Shown here: positions 28,750 to 36,116 of the stretch, one piece after another | Layout: each line of letters begins with the position of its first letter | Numbering within the stretch: the first letter of the stretch is position 1 | NCBI GenBank assembly: GCA_963834135.1 | Contig: CAWIAN010000005.1 | Coordinates: forward strand, 310,001 to 374,000 | Reading direction: 5' to 3' | From: Bog-257 sp963834135 | GTDB taxonomy: Bacteria > Acidobacteriota > Terriglobia > Terriglobales > Acidobacteriaceae | Length of the DNA stretch: 64,000 bases | Notes under the pieces: generated by a model | Database searches by the model: none | Told to the model about the DNA's origin: nothing | What the model saw: the letters and a program-made list of their open reading frames with translations, nothing else | Position numbers and translations under genes: made by a program

Positions 28750-30300
28750 TTATTTTGCGGCGCCTACGAGTTCCTTCTCGGGTTCTTCGACCTTGGTCGA
28801 GTCCTCGACCCAGTCAAAGGTTCTGGTGACAGCCTTCTTCCACAGCTTGTATTCGGAGTCGCGCTTGGTCGCGTCCATGTTCGGCTTCCAGGTCTTGTCG
28901 ACTGCCCAGTTGGCGCAGAGATCGTCAAGATTCTTGTAGAAGCCGACAGCCAAGCCGGCTGCGTATGCGGCACCCAGTGCGGTCGTTTCCTTAACTACCG
29001 GTCTCACGACGGGCTTGTCGAGGATGTCGGACTGGAACTGCATTAACAGGTCGTTCTCGGTCATGCCGCCATCGGTGCGAAGCACATCCAGCTCGATTCC
29101 GGAATCGTTCTTCATGGCATCCACAACTTCGCGGGTCTGGAACGCGGTGGCTTCCAGGACGGCGCGAGCAATGTGGCCCTTGTTGACGTAGCGGGTCAGA
29201 CCGGCAATCACGCCCCGGGCTGAGGCTTTCCAGTAAGGAGCGAACAGGCCGGAGAAAGCGGGGACGAAATAGACGCCGCCGTTATCTTCGACAGTCTTAG
29301 CAAGAGCTTCGATCTCGGTGCTCTTGTTAATCATGTTCAGGTTGTCGCGCAGCCACTGCACCAGCGCACCGGTGATTGCTACGCTACCTTCCAGGGCATA
29401 CACGGCGGGCTCTTTGCCCAGCTTGTAGGCCAGGGTGGTGAGCAGGCCGAATTCCGACTGCACCGGAGTTGTGCCGGTGTTGAGCAGTAGGAAGCAGCCG
29501 GTGCCGTAGGTGTTCTTGGCCTGACCCGGCTCGAAGCAGGTCTGTCCGACCAGAGCGGCCTGCTGGTCGCCGAGGTCGCCCGCGACCGGAACTCCCGCCA
29601 GGGCAGTTACCTTCACCGTGCCATACACTTCGCTGCTGGAGCAGATCTTCGGCAGCATCGCCAGCGGAATTCCGAACACCTTGGTGATTTCGGAGCTCCA
29701 GGCCAGCGTTTCCAGGTTCATCAGCTGGGTTCGGCTGGCATTGCTGACGTCGGTCACATGGATGCCACCGTTCGGGCCGCCCGTAAGCTGCCAGATCAGG
29801 TAGGTATCGATGTTGCCGAACAGCACTTCACCGGCCTCAGCCAGAGGACGGACGCCGGGAACGTTCTCCAGGATCCACTTGATCTTCAGGCCGCTGAAGT
29901 AGGTCGCCAGGGGCAGTCCGGTCTTGCGGCGGAACTGGTCCTGTCCACCCAGGCGGGAGAACTCGGCAACGTAATCGGCGGTGCGGGTATCCTGCCACAC
30001 CAGTGCGTTGTAAACCGGCTTGCCGGTCTTCTTGTTCCACACCACGGTGGTCTCGCGCTGGTTAGTGATACCGACGCCGGCGAGATCTTTTGCCGTGAGG
30101 TTCTTGGCCTTCAGTGCTTCTGCGATGACTTCCTGGGTGCGAGCCCAGATCTCTTCGGGATTGTGCTCGACCCAGCCCGGCTTGGGATAGATCTGCTCGT
30201 GTTCCTTCTGGGCCGTGGTGACGATCCGTCCGGAACGGTCAAACACGATGAAGCGAGTGCTCGTCGTGCCCTGATCAATTGCTCCAATGTAATTCGCCAT
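28750..30300 (-). CDS. glpK: Glycerol kinase
   Basis: 516 residues from ATG 30300 with GGAGGA upstream; a longer frame to 30366 has no support. FGGY-family kinase: N-terminal phosphate-1 motif I-G-A-I-D-Q-G-T-T-S-T-R, V-G-I-T-N-Q-R-E-T-T, W-Q-D-T-R-T, D-V-S-N-A-S-R-T and the C-terminal A-L-G-A-A-Y-A-A-G are all present. It makes glycerol 3-phosphate, the substrate of GlpABC and PlsY and the expected signal for the GlpP antiterminator upstream. It lies between the porin gene and glpF. Confidence 0.97.
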   Translation of the reverse strand: MANYIGAIDQGTTSTRFIVFDRSGRIVTTAQKEHEQIYPKPGWVEHNPEEIWARTQEVIAEALKAKNLTAKDLAGVGITNQRETTVVWNKKTGKPVYNALVWQDTRTADYVAEFSRLGGQDQFRRKTGLPLATYFSGLKIKWILENVPGVRPLAEAGEVLFGNIDTYLIWQLTGGPNGGIHVTDVSNASRTQLMNLETLAWSSEITKVFGIPLAMLPKICSSSEVYGTVKVTALAGVPVAGDLGDQQAALVGQTCFEPGQAKNTYGTGCFLLLNTGTTPVQSEFGLLTTLAYKLGKEPAVYALEGSVAITGALVQWLRDNLNMINKSTEIEALAKTVEDNGGVYFVPAFSGLFAPYWKASARGVIAGLTRYVNKGHIARAVLEATAFQTREVVDAMKNDSGIELDVLRTDGGMTENDLLMQFQSDILDKPVVRPVVKETTALGAAYAAGLAVGFYKNLDDLCANWAVDKTWKPNMDATKRDSEYKLWKKAVTRTFDWVEDSTKVEEPEKELVGAAK

Positions 30301-30407
30301 TAGTTCCTCCTGCCCTCCGCCGATCACGTGAATCAAAGAGTGCCCCTTCGATTTTTTGCAATGCATCGGAGCGGCTGTTCATAATGCGTTTTCTGCGCGA
30401 CTCGTGC

Positions 30408-31802
30408 TTAGAACACGATCTTGGTCCGAAGTCCGAGCACAACCCCAGTCGGATTCTGCGGGTTGGCACCTAATTCTGCATACCACTGCACAACCGGCTG
30501 AATCAGGAAATACGGTGTGGCCTGGAACAGATAGTTGACTTCGAACGCCTTCTCCGTGCCCAGAACCGGTGCTCCCAGGAAAGAGTCGGCATAGGCTGTG
30601 CTGTACGCACTGCTAACGTGGCTGAACGACATTCCGAAACCAAGCCCATCTTTCGGTCGGCTGGGGATCAGGCCGTTGTAGACAACGCCGCCGGTGATGT
30701 TTTTGTCGACGAAGTTGTAGGTGGCATCCGGCGAAATGGCGAATCCGAAGAAGCCATTCAGTCCGTTGGTTGAGCCTGGCGTCGGGCGGTAAAGCGCCTG
30801 GTTGGCCATGAAGTAGATCACGTAGTTGCCGGTGTACGGCGAATAGAACAGCGGAGTCGGATTGAACGGGTTAGAAAATTTTCCGCCGTTGTAGGTCGAT
30901 CCGAAGGCATAGTGCCCGGGATAGTATTTGGCCTTCGCATCCTTGCCCTGCTGTCCGAGATCAAATCCGACTTCATCACTGAGTACGCCTGAGTCGTGCT
31001 TCACAAAGTGGAAGCCGTTCGGATCCTGCACGTAAGGGTTGCGGTTGCCAGAGGTGTAAGCTGCCTTGAAATACATGAACTTGGCAGGCTTGACTTTCAG
31101 GCTGACGCCGGGACCGGAAGCCGGATCAAACGAAGCGTAATCGTTGAAGCGGTTGCCGAAACCGTAGTCGATCGGCTCGATCAGGAAGTTGCCGCCGTAA
31201 GGCTGCAGACCGTATTCGTCCATGCTGGCGAACTGGCCGAACTTGAACTCAACCTTGTCGTCCAGCATCGCGTACTGTAACCAGTAAGAGTCGAGGATTT
31301 CGGTTCTTGCACTAACCAGGCCGCTGGGATTCGAGATGCTGCCCAGATAAGCGCTGCCCAGGTTGACGCCGCCTTGCCACAGGCCGGTTACATGGAAGGT
31401 CAGGCCGTTCCAACCAGCCAGTTTGCCGAAGTCAATGTCCATGGTGCCGCGAACGCGGTTCCATCCGCCTGCGCCGGTCTTGACTCCCTCGGGATCAGCG
31501 AGGAAATCGGCAACGTAGAAGAAGTCAAACGTTACGCCTTTTTCTTCTGCCAACTTGGTGCGGGCTCCGCCCCAGTCACCCAGCAGATATTGCTGGTTCC
31601 AGAAAGTCTTGTCCGCTGCCGGTGGAGGTGCAGGGGTAGCTTCAGGAGCTGGTTTGGCTTGATCGTGGCCAGGACCCGTTTCGACGCCCTGAGTCTGCGT
31701 GACCGCGGGTAAGGCAAAGAGAAACAGGCAAAATACGATGAGGAAAGTGAGAATAAGAGGTTTACTGATATCGCTTCTGTGAAGCTGTCTGGACCTCGAC
31801 AT
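30408..31802 (-). CDS. OprB-type outer-membrane porin of the glycerol operon
   Basis: 464 residues; ATG 31802 after AAAGGAG. Signal peptide at about 15-36, then a Pro/Ala-rich linker and a beta-barrel. The family opening is seen as L-L-G-D-W-G-G-A-R-T-K-L-A-E-E-K-G-V, with many alternating aromatic/polar strands and a terminal Phe (T-K-I-V-F), the outer-membrane assembly signal. OprB proteins are carbohydrate-selective porins. Being the first gene of the unit with glpK, glpF and dhaKLM, it probably admits glycerol or related polyols (inference). A terminator-bearing leader precedes it. Confidence 0.88.
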   Translation of the reverse strand: MSRSRQLHRSDISKPLILTFLIVFCLFLFALPAVTQTQGVETGPGHDQAKPAPEATPAPPPAADKTFWNQQYLLGDWGGARTKLAEEKGVTFDFFYVADFLADPEGVKTGAGGWNRVRGTMDIDFGKLAGWNGLTFHVTGLWQGGVNLGSAYLGSISNPSGLVSARTEILDSYWLQYAMLDDKVEFKFGQFASMDEYGLQPYGGNFLIEPIDYGFGNRFNDYASFDPASGPGVSLKVKPAKFMYFKAAYTSGNRNPYVQDPNGFHFVKHDSGVLSDEVGFDLGQQGKDAKAKYYPGHYAFGSTYNGGKFSNPFNPTPLFYSPYTGNYVIYFMANQALYRPTPGSTNGLNGFFGFAISPDATYNFVDKNITGGVVYNGLIPSRPKDGLGFGMSFSHVSSAYSTAYADSFLGAPVLGTEKAFEVNYLFQATPYFLIQPVVQWYAELGANPQNPTGVVLGLRTKIVF

Positions 31803-31847
31803 AGCTTCTCCTTTGATTTGTGCGGTGTGCGATGTGCAGGAGGAAAT

Positions 31848-31913
31848 GAAAAAGCCGTCCGAAGCAAAAAGTTCCCTTCTCTCGCCGGGGGAAACTTATG
31901 ACTTCGGACGGCC
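31848..31913 (-). promoter_or_regulatory. Leader hairpin with U-run: likely GlpP-controlled attenuator
   Basis: On the minus strand, GGCCGTCCGAAG (31913-31902) pairs with CTTCGGACGGCT (31864-31853), 12 bp with one G-U, followed at once by a run of U and then CAUUUC. Inside the loop AAGTT(T)CCC pairs with GGGAACTT, making one long jointed hairpin. The end of the U-run is about 46 nt before the porin start codon and its ribosome-binding site, so transcription must read through it to reach porin-glpK-glpF-dhaKLM. The gene directly upstream encodes a GlpP-type antiterminator. In Bacillus subtilis GlpP with glycerol 3-phosphate stops termination at a leader of this kind. It could also simply end the glpP transcript. 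Confidence 0.7.
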
Positions 31914-32079
31914 TCTCTATGTCTCTGCCGCGCGATACCAATTTATTGCCTGGGAATATTGCTGTCTGTGACCTCTGTCGCTAAAAGATGTGACAAAGCT
32001 ACGACAAGGCATTGTCTCCGGCAGGCAGGGCAGCCCTCGTTATCGAGGGAGGCTTGAGCAGCCGGGAAATTGGCGTCGG

Positions 32080-32748
32080 CTAGACCACCCAGAGGCGGCG
32101 ATCACTCACGGAAACGCTGGCGATACCGCGGTTGATCAGATCCTCGATCTCCCGCAGCGTGGTGATGAGGCCCCCGGCGATCACAGGCAGTGTGGGATAC
32201 ATCTGGTGCAAGCGATTGACGATATGGGGAGCGGCCATTGCGGGCAAGACTTCCAGGGCATCGGGCATGAACTGGTCCAAGCTGCGCAGGGCGCTCTCAA
32301 GGGCGGCGGAATCGAGCAGGAAGGTTCGTTTGATGGCAAACAGGCCGCAGTCGCGGGCGGCTCGCAGCGGCTCGGGATGAGTGGAGATGATGCCTTGCAC
32401 CTGACGGTGAGCCAAATACGATACCGCCGCGTGGTCGCGCGCGAATCCAGCTGCAAGATCGATGTTGACGATGGGCACTTTGCCGGCGGCGGACACCAGT
32501 TCCATCATTTCTGCGGCATTCTCCGGATCGCCAAACAGGAAATACACAATTCTTCCCGGAGCGAGGCTGCCGGGAACGAGAAATTCGGATGAGCGCACGG
32601 CAGGGATGATGCGAGTCTGGTCCAGCAGCACGCTAAGCCGCTGCATACTCTCGCGTGCCCGTTGTTCGCGGCGGTTGCCGTGATGGTTTTCCGGCTCCGT
32701 AACGGGCAGCTCTATTTTTCCGGATTCGATTCTGGTTGAGGTCGACAT
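32080..32748 (-). CDS. glpP: Glycerol-3-phosphate-responsive antiterminator (GlpP family)
   Basis: 222 residues from ATG 32748. The first ~37 residues are a charged extension not usual in the family; the rest matches the GlpP TIM-barrel-like fold. Features seen are R-I-I-P-A-V-R-S, the block V-N-I-D-L-A-A-G-F-A, G-I-I-S-T-H-P, F-L-L-D-S-A-A-L, P-D-A-L-E-V-L-P and the phosphate-binding loop P-V-I-A-G-G-L-I. The end V-S-V-S-D-R-R-L-W corresponds to the V-S-T-S-x-x-x-L-W of known GlpP. GlpP binds glycerol 3-phosphate and the glp mRNA leader to allow read-through. The gene lies just upstream of the terminator-bearing porin leader. No HTH is present, so it is not a DNA-binding repressor. Confidence 0.88.
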   Translation of the reverse strand: MSTSTRIESGKIELPVTEPENHHGNRREQRARESMQRLSVLLDQTRIIPAVRSSEFLVPGSLAPGRIVYFLFGDPENAAEMMELVSAAGKVPIVNIDLAAGFARDHAAVSYLAHRQVQGIISTHPEPLRAARDCGLFAIKRTFLLDSAALESALRSLDQFMPDALEVLPAMAAPHIVNRLHQMYPTLPVIAGGLITTLREIEDLINRGIASVSVSDRRLWVV

Positions 32749-32794
32749 TGGATCTCGGCTACGTATGTTTGTAGCCGGGCCGTAACCATTTCGG

Positions 32795-32812
32795 CTGTGA
32801 TTTCGGTCACAG
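32795..32812. promoter_or_regulatory. CRP/FNR-type operator before glpP
   Basis: C-TGTGA-TTTCGG-TCACA-G is a perfect TGTGA-N6-TCACA palindrome, extended by one base pair on each side. It sits 47 bp upstream of the glpP start and just after the plsY stop codon. This is the classic CRP half-site pair and suggests control of glpP, and so of the operon, by a Crp-family protein. The regulator itself is not in the window. Confidence 0.6.
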
Positions 32813-32843
32813 AGCGAAAGAAAGGCCGCCACTGTCGGCGTGG

Positions 32844-33476
32844 TTAGCGACGCTTCAGATCCAGACGGTTTTCCGTGCCAGCCAGCAGCCGGCGGATGTT
32901 TTCGTGATGTTTGACGATGATCAGCAGGGAAGCGGCGATGAGAAAAGGCAATAGCACCGGCCGTTCGACACGAGGCATCATCACACCGGCGATCAGAGGG
33001 AATAGCGCGGCCGCGGTTATGGAAGCCAGTGAGGTGTAATGCCAGATTGCGTAGATCGCCACATAGAGCACGACGGTGATGAGTACAGCCCACGGCATCA
33101 GTCCCAGGAAAGCCCCCATGGCGGTGGCAACGCCCTTACCACCCTTGAACTTCAACCACACCGGGAAAACATGCCCCACGATGGCCAGCAGGGCGCTCAA
33201 TCCTGTGATGACTGCCACAGACCGAATGGAACCATCGGTCATATGCCTGGCAATCTCTCCCGCGACAAGAACGGCAACCAGTCCCTTGGCCGAATCGAAA
33301 AACAGGGTCCACAGCCCTAGGCCGGGTGCGACCCGGGCAACGTTGGCGGTGCCGATATTGCCACTGCCGGTCTTGCGCACGTCTACGCCGCGAAAGACGC
33401 GCAGCAGCACCAACCCAAACGGTATTGAGCCCAACAGGTACGCGATGATTCCAGCCAGACTGCAGGCTAATAACAT
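32844..33476 (-). CDS. plsY: Acyl-phosphate:glycerol-3-phosphate acyltransferase PlsY
   Basis: 210 residues, five or more membrane helices. The three loops of PlsY are present: G-S-I-P-F-G near the N-terminus, G-S-G-N-I-G-T-A-N (acyl-phosphate site), and G-H-V-F-P-V-W-L-K-F-K-G-G-K-G-V-A-T. It makes lysophosphatidic acid from glycerol 3-phosphate and acyl phosphate in the inner membrane, the first step of phospholipid synthesis. It lies upstream of glpP on the same strand, with the CRP-like site in between. Confidence 0.96.
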   Translation of the reverse strand: MLLACSLAGIIAYLLGSIPFGLVLLRVFRGVDVRKTGSGNIGTANVARVAPGLGLWTLFFDSAKGLVAVLVAGEIARHMTDGSIRSVAVITGLSALLAIVGHVFPVWLKFKGGKGVATAMGAFLGLMPWAVLITVVLYVAIYAIWHYTSLASITAAALFPLIAGVMMPRVERPVLLPFLIAASLLIIVKHHENIRRLLAGTENRLDLKRR

Positions 33477-33654
33477 TCGTGCGCTCTCAGTGATGATGAA
33501 TTGGTAGAGGAAAACATATTATGCCGCAGAGTTGCGCGCAACCAGGCGTGTGGTGTTTTTGGAAGTTGAGACGGACGGCTCGTCGGCGTGCACGCTGCCT
33601 CGCTTGGACCACAGTAAACGCTTGATGACGGCACGGCTGAACAGGCTGCTGAAA

Positions 33655-33760
33655 AACTCTCGCAATGCGAAGTTTGTGTCAGGGCACGGCTTCAGCCGTG
33701 CCGATAAGCCCTTTATTTTTTACTTCGGCGAGGCGGACTTCAGTCCGACGAGCGTTTACT
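33655..33760. repeat. Palindromic intergenic repeat element (REP-like)
   Basis: GGCACGGCT-TC-AGCCGTGCC (33683-33702) and CGGACT-TC-AGTCCG (33734-33747) are two perfect palindromes sharing the core CTTCAG, separated by an AT-rich stretch. They lie in the 344-bp gap between glpC and plsY. I recall near-identical text (GGGCACGGCTTCAGCCGTGCCG) repeated between genes in Acidobacteriota genomes; this needs a search. It could also work as a hairpin insulating glpABC from plsY-glpP. Confidence 0.6.
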
Positions 33761-33820
33761 CAGAGTTTGCCGGCAGCCTGTGAAGCGTGCTTCTTCAAAG
33801 CCGATTCGCGAGGCCAGCTA

Positions 33821-35044
33821 TTAGCTCTGCGTCGAATCGCTGCGTGCTCCTTGATAGGCCTCATACAGAATTTCGGCCGGATGTACGGTGCGCATCTGAG
33901 TTCCGTGCTCGATCTGCATCTGGCAGCTTCCGCACTCGGTCACGGCCAGGTCCGGCTTGTAGGCGAGGACGCCACGGAAGAGGTCGTGTCCAATATCCAT
34001 CGAGATCTCGTACTTCTCTTTCTTGAAGCCATAGGTGCCGGCCATGCCGCAGCAATCGGCCTTAATTTCCTCGATCTCGATCCCGGGTATCGCGCGCAAG
34101 AGTTGCAACCAGGGGCGTCCGATGCCCTGCGACTTCAAGTGACACGGCGCATGATAAGCCAGCCTGCGATTGACCGGGGCAAAGTTGGTGTTGAGCTTTC
34201 CCGCTTCTTGCAGGCCAACCAGCAGTTCGGCGAAATCGTACGTATGACTCGAAACTTTCTGAGCCGCGTAGGCCAGGGTTTCGTGCTTGGTCAGCAGGTG
34301 GGCGTAATCGCCTTTCAGCGCGTAGCCGCAACTTGTACACGCCGTCACGATCACCGCGCCACGATCCACCGCTTCCACCATCTCGGTAACATTCTTCTCG
34401 ACACATTCCTTCAGCTGGGCGGTATCGCCGTTGGAGATAGCCGGCATGCCGCAGCAAATATCGGCGGCGACGTTCACGGAGAAGCCATTGATGCGCAGCA
34501 GGTCGACGACGATTTGTCCGACCCGCGGGTTGTTGTAACGGATGTAGCAGCCGGGGAAGAACAGAGCTGCAGCGGAGCCGTGGTTCTGCAGGGCGGGACG
34601 GATGCTCTGCGAATAATATGGCGGCATCCGGCGCTCCGCCGTGATGTCGCCGAACGATGACAGCAGAGCGCGGTTCGGCTTCAAATTCATCACTGCATTC
34701 GCTAACGGCGCTATGCTTGAGCACAATTTGCCCAGCGTGGCTGGCCGGGCCAGCCAGTGATCGCGGAGGGCGGTGCGTCCGTTCTTCACGTGCTGCGCTT
34801 TCCCCTTGGCAATCAGTTCGGACACATTGACGCCGTGCGGGCAGGCAACATCGCAGCGATGGCAGCCCAGGCAATACTCCACCCAGCGTGTGTCGCTGGG
34901 GATGCCTTCGCGGCGGAAGCGTTCCATGTCGGGACCCAGTGCCTTGGGTCCGGCGTAATCCGGATAGACCTTCGAAACCGGACATGCCGCGTTGCAATCG
35001 GAGCACTTCACGCAATTGTCGAGCTTCAGATCATCGTCCCGCAT
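33821..35044 (-). CDS. glpC: Anaerobic glycerol-3-phosphate dehydrogenase subunit C (Fe-S)
   Basis: 407 residues. Two [4Fe-4S] ferredoxin motifs lie near the N-terminus: C-V-K-C-S-D-C-N-A-A-C-P and C-L-G-C-H-R-C-D-V-A-C-P. Two cysteine-rich CCG domains follow (D-I-C-C-G-M-P and D-C-C-G-M-A-G, each with its C-x-x-C or P-C-H partner). GlpC carries electrons from the GlpAB dimer to menaquinone at the inner membrane. Its start overlaps the end of glpB by 14 bp, so the two are translationally coupled. Its length is close to the E. coli protein. Confidence 0.95.
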   Translation of the reverse strand: MRDDDLKLDNCVKCSDCNAACPVSKVYPDYAGPKALGPDMERFRREGIPSDTRWVEYCLGCHRCDVACPHGVNVSELIAKGKAQHVKNGRTALRDHWLARPATLGKLCSSIAPLANAVMNLKPNRALLSSFGDITAERRMPPYYSQSIRPALQNHGSAAALFFPGCYIRYNNPRVGQIVVDLLRINGFSVNVAADICCGMPAISNGDTAQLKECVEKNVTEMVEAVDRGAVIVTACTSCGYALKGDYAHLLTKHETLAYAAQKVSSHTYDFAELLVGLQEAGKLNTNFAPVNRRLAYHAPCHLKSQGIGRPWLQLLRAIPGIEIEEIKADCCGMAGTYGFKKEKYEISMDIGHDLFRGVLAYKPDLAVTECGSCQMQIEHGTQMRTVHPAEILYEAYQGARSDSTQS

Positions 35045-36116
35045 ACTGAACTCCTTGTTTGCTCGCCAGCATTCCGGCCTGGTGTCCGGTCAGGATAGAA
35101 ATTGCATTGCGATGCCGTGGCTCAAGTTGTCCCAGCAGGCTGCCACAGGCGAATACATTGTCCAGATGCGAGCCGTAGCCGGTGAACTCCGCCATCGTGG
35201 GTTCAAGCAGGTCCGAGAATCGTCCGCAAGCCAGAATGACGATGTCAGCACGCAGTTCGCGGGAACGGCCCGGCGTATCCAACTCGACCGCCACGCAATG
35301 CGTGCCTTCAGTGCAGAGTTTGCGGACCGGAAAGCCGGTGGAGATGTCCACGCCCAGCTGCACCAGACGACGTTCGAGCCTGTTGAGCAGACGCAAGCCG
35401 ATAACCGATGGCGGTAGCGTTGCGAGCTCGCAAACTGCGCAGCCAATGTCTTCTTCGAAGCAGACGAGATCCGTATCATTGGACTTCACACCCAGGATGC
35501 CGGGGAGGATCACCAACTCCGCGTCGCGAATCGCCGGACGCAGAGCCTGAGCCAGCGCCGTGCGATAGTCGTTATCGCGATCGATATGGCCTGCAACTTC
35601 GATGGGTGTCAGTGCATGCTTGGGATTGTGCGGCAGAGCAATCACCTCGCTGCGATATGAGGTGTTGAGTCCCATTTTTTGTGCATGAGACGACAGCCGC
35701 TCAGCTAAGAATTTTGCGTCGAAACTCGGCAGGTTGGCGATGCCGGCGACCAGTACACGGCCAAAGCTTTGCGGATCGGCCTGCCACAATCCGCGCGGCG
35801 CCAGCGAAACCTGCTGGAATGTGCCCATGATCGTGGGAACCGAATGCCGGTCTAACGCTCCGCCGCTATAAGCACAGTCGGCCGCAGCAGTAAGATCTAG
35901 AAAGAACGAAACAGCAGCTTCCGCTCGGTCGTCAATCAGGCCAAGCTTCGCGCGGTCTGACCCGTTGAGATCGATGCACCCGGATCCCAGCACAAAGTTG
36001 CCGGGGCCCTTGCTGACCAGCGTCACCCGTGAGCCTTCTGACGCCGCCGTAGCCGCCGCCATGATGCCGGACAAACCTTCGCCGATAACCAGTACCTCGC
36101 ATCCGTTAGCGCTCAT
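35031..36116 (-). CDS. glpB: Anaerobic glycerol-3-phosphate dehydrogenase subunit B
   Basis: 361 residues from ATG 36116, inside the last codons of glpA (11-bp overlap). FAD-binding N-terminus V-L-V-I-G-E-G-L-S-G-I-M-A-A (G-x-G-x-x-G with Glu in place of one Gly), then V-L-G-S-G-C-I-D-L, and a C-terminal F-A-C-G-S-L-L-G block before the second flavin contact. It is somewhat shorter than the E. coli protein (419). GlpB joins GlpA in the catalytic dimer. Context leaves little doubt. Confidence 0.9.
   Translation of the reverse strand: MSANGCEVLVIGEGLSGIMAAATAASEGSRVTLVSKGPGNFVLGSGCIDLNGSDRAKLGLIDDRAEAAVSFFLDLTAAADCAYSGGALDRHSVPTIMGTFQQVSLAPRGLWQADPQSFGRVLVAGIANLPSFDAKFLAERLSSHAQKMGLNTSYRSEVIALPHNPKHALTPIEVAGHIDRDNDYRTALAQALRPAIRDAELVILPGILGVKSNDTDLVCFEEDIGCAVCELATLPPSVIGLRLLNRLERRLVQLGVDISTGFPVRKLCTEGTHCVAVELDTPGRSRELRADIVILACGRFSDLLEPTMAEFTGYGSHLDNVFACGSLLGQLEPRHRNAISILTGHQAGMLASKQGVQYAGR

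Noticed and set aside
32749..33093. N-terminal extension of glpP by 115 codons
   Set aside because: The extension overlaps the plsY gene in another frame and reads as Arg/His-rich shadow sequence; ATG 32748 gives the right size.
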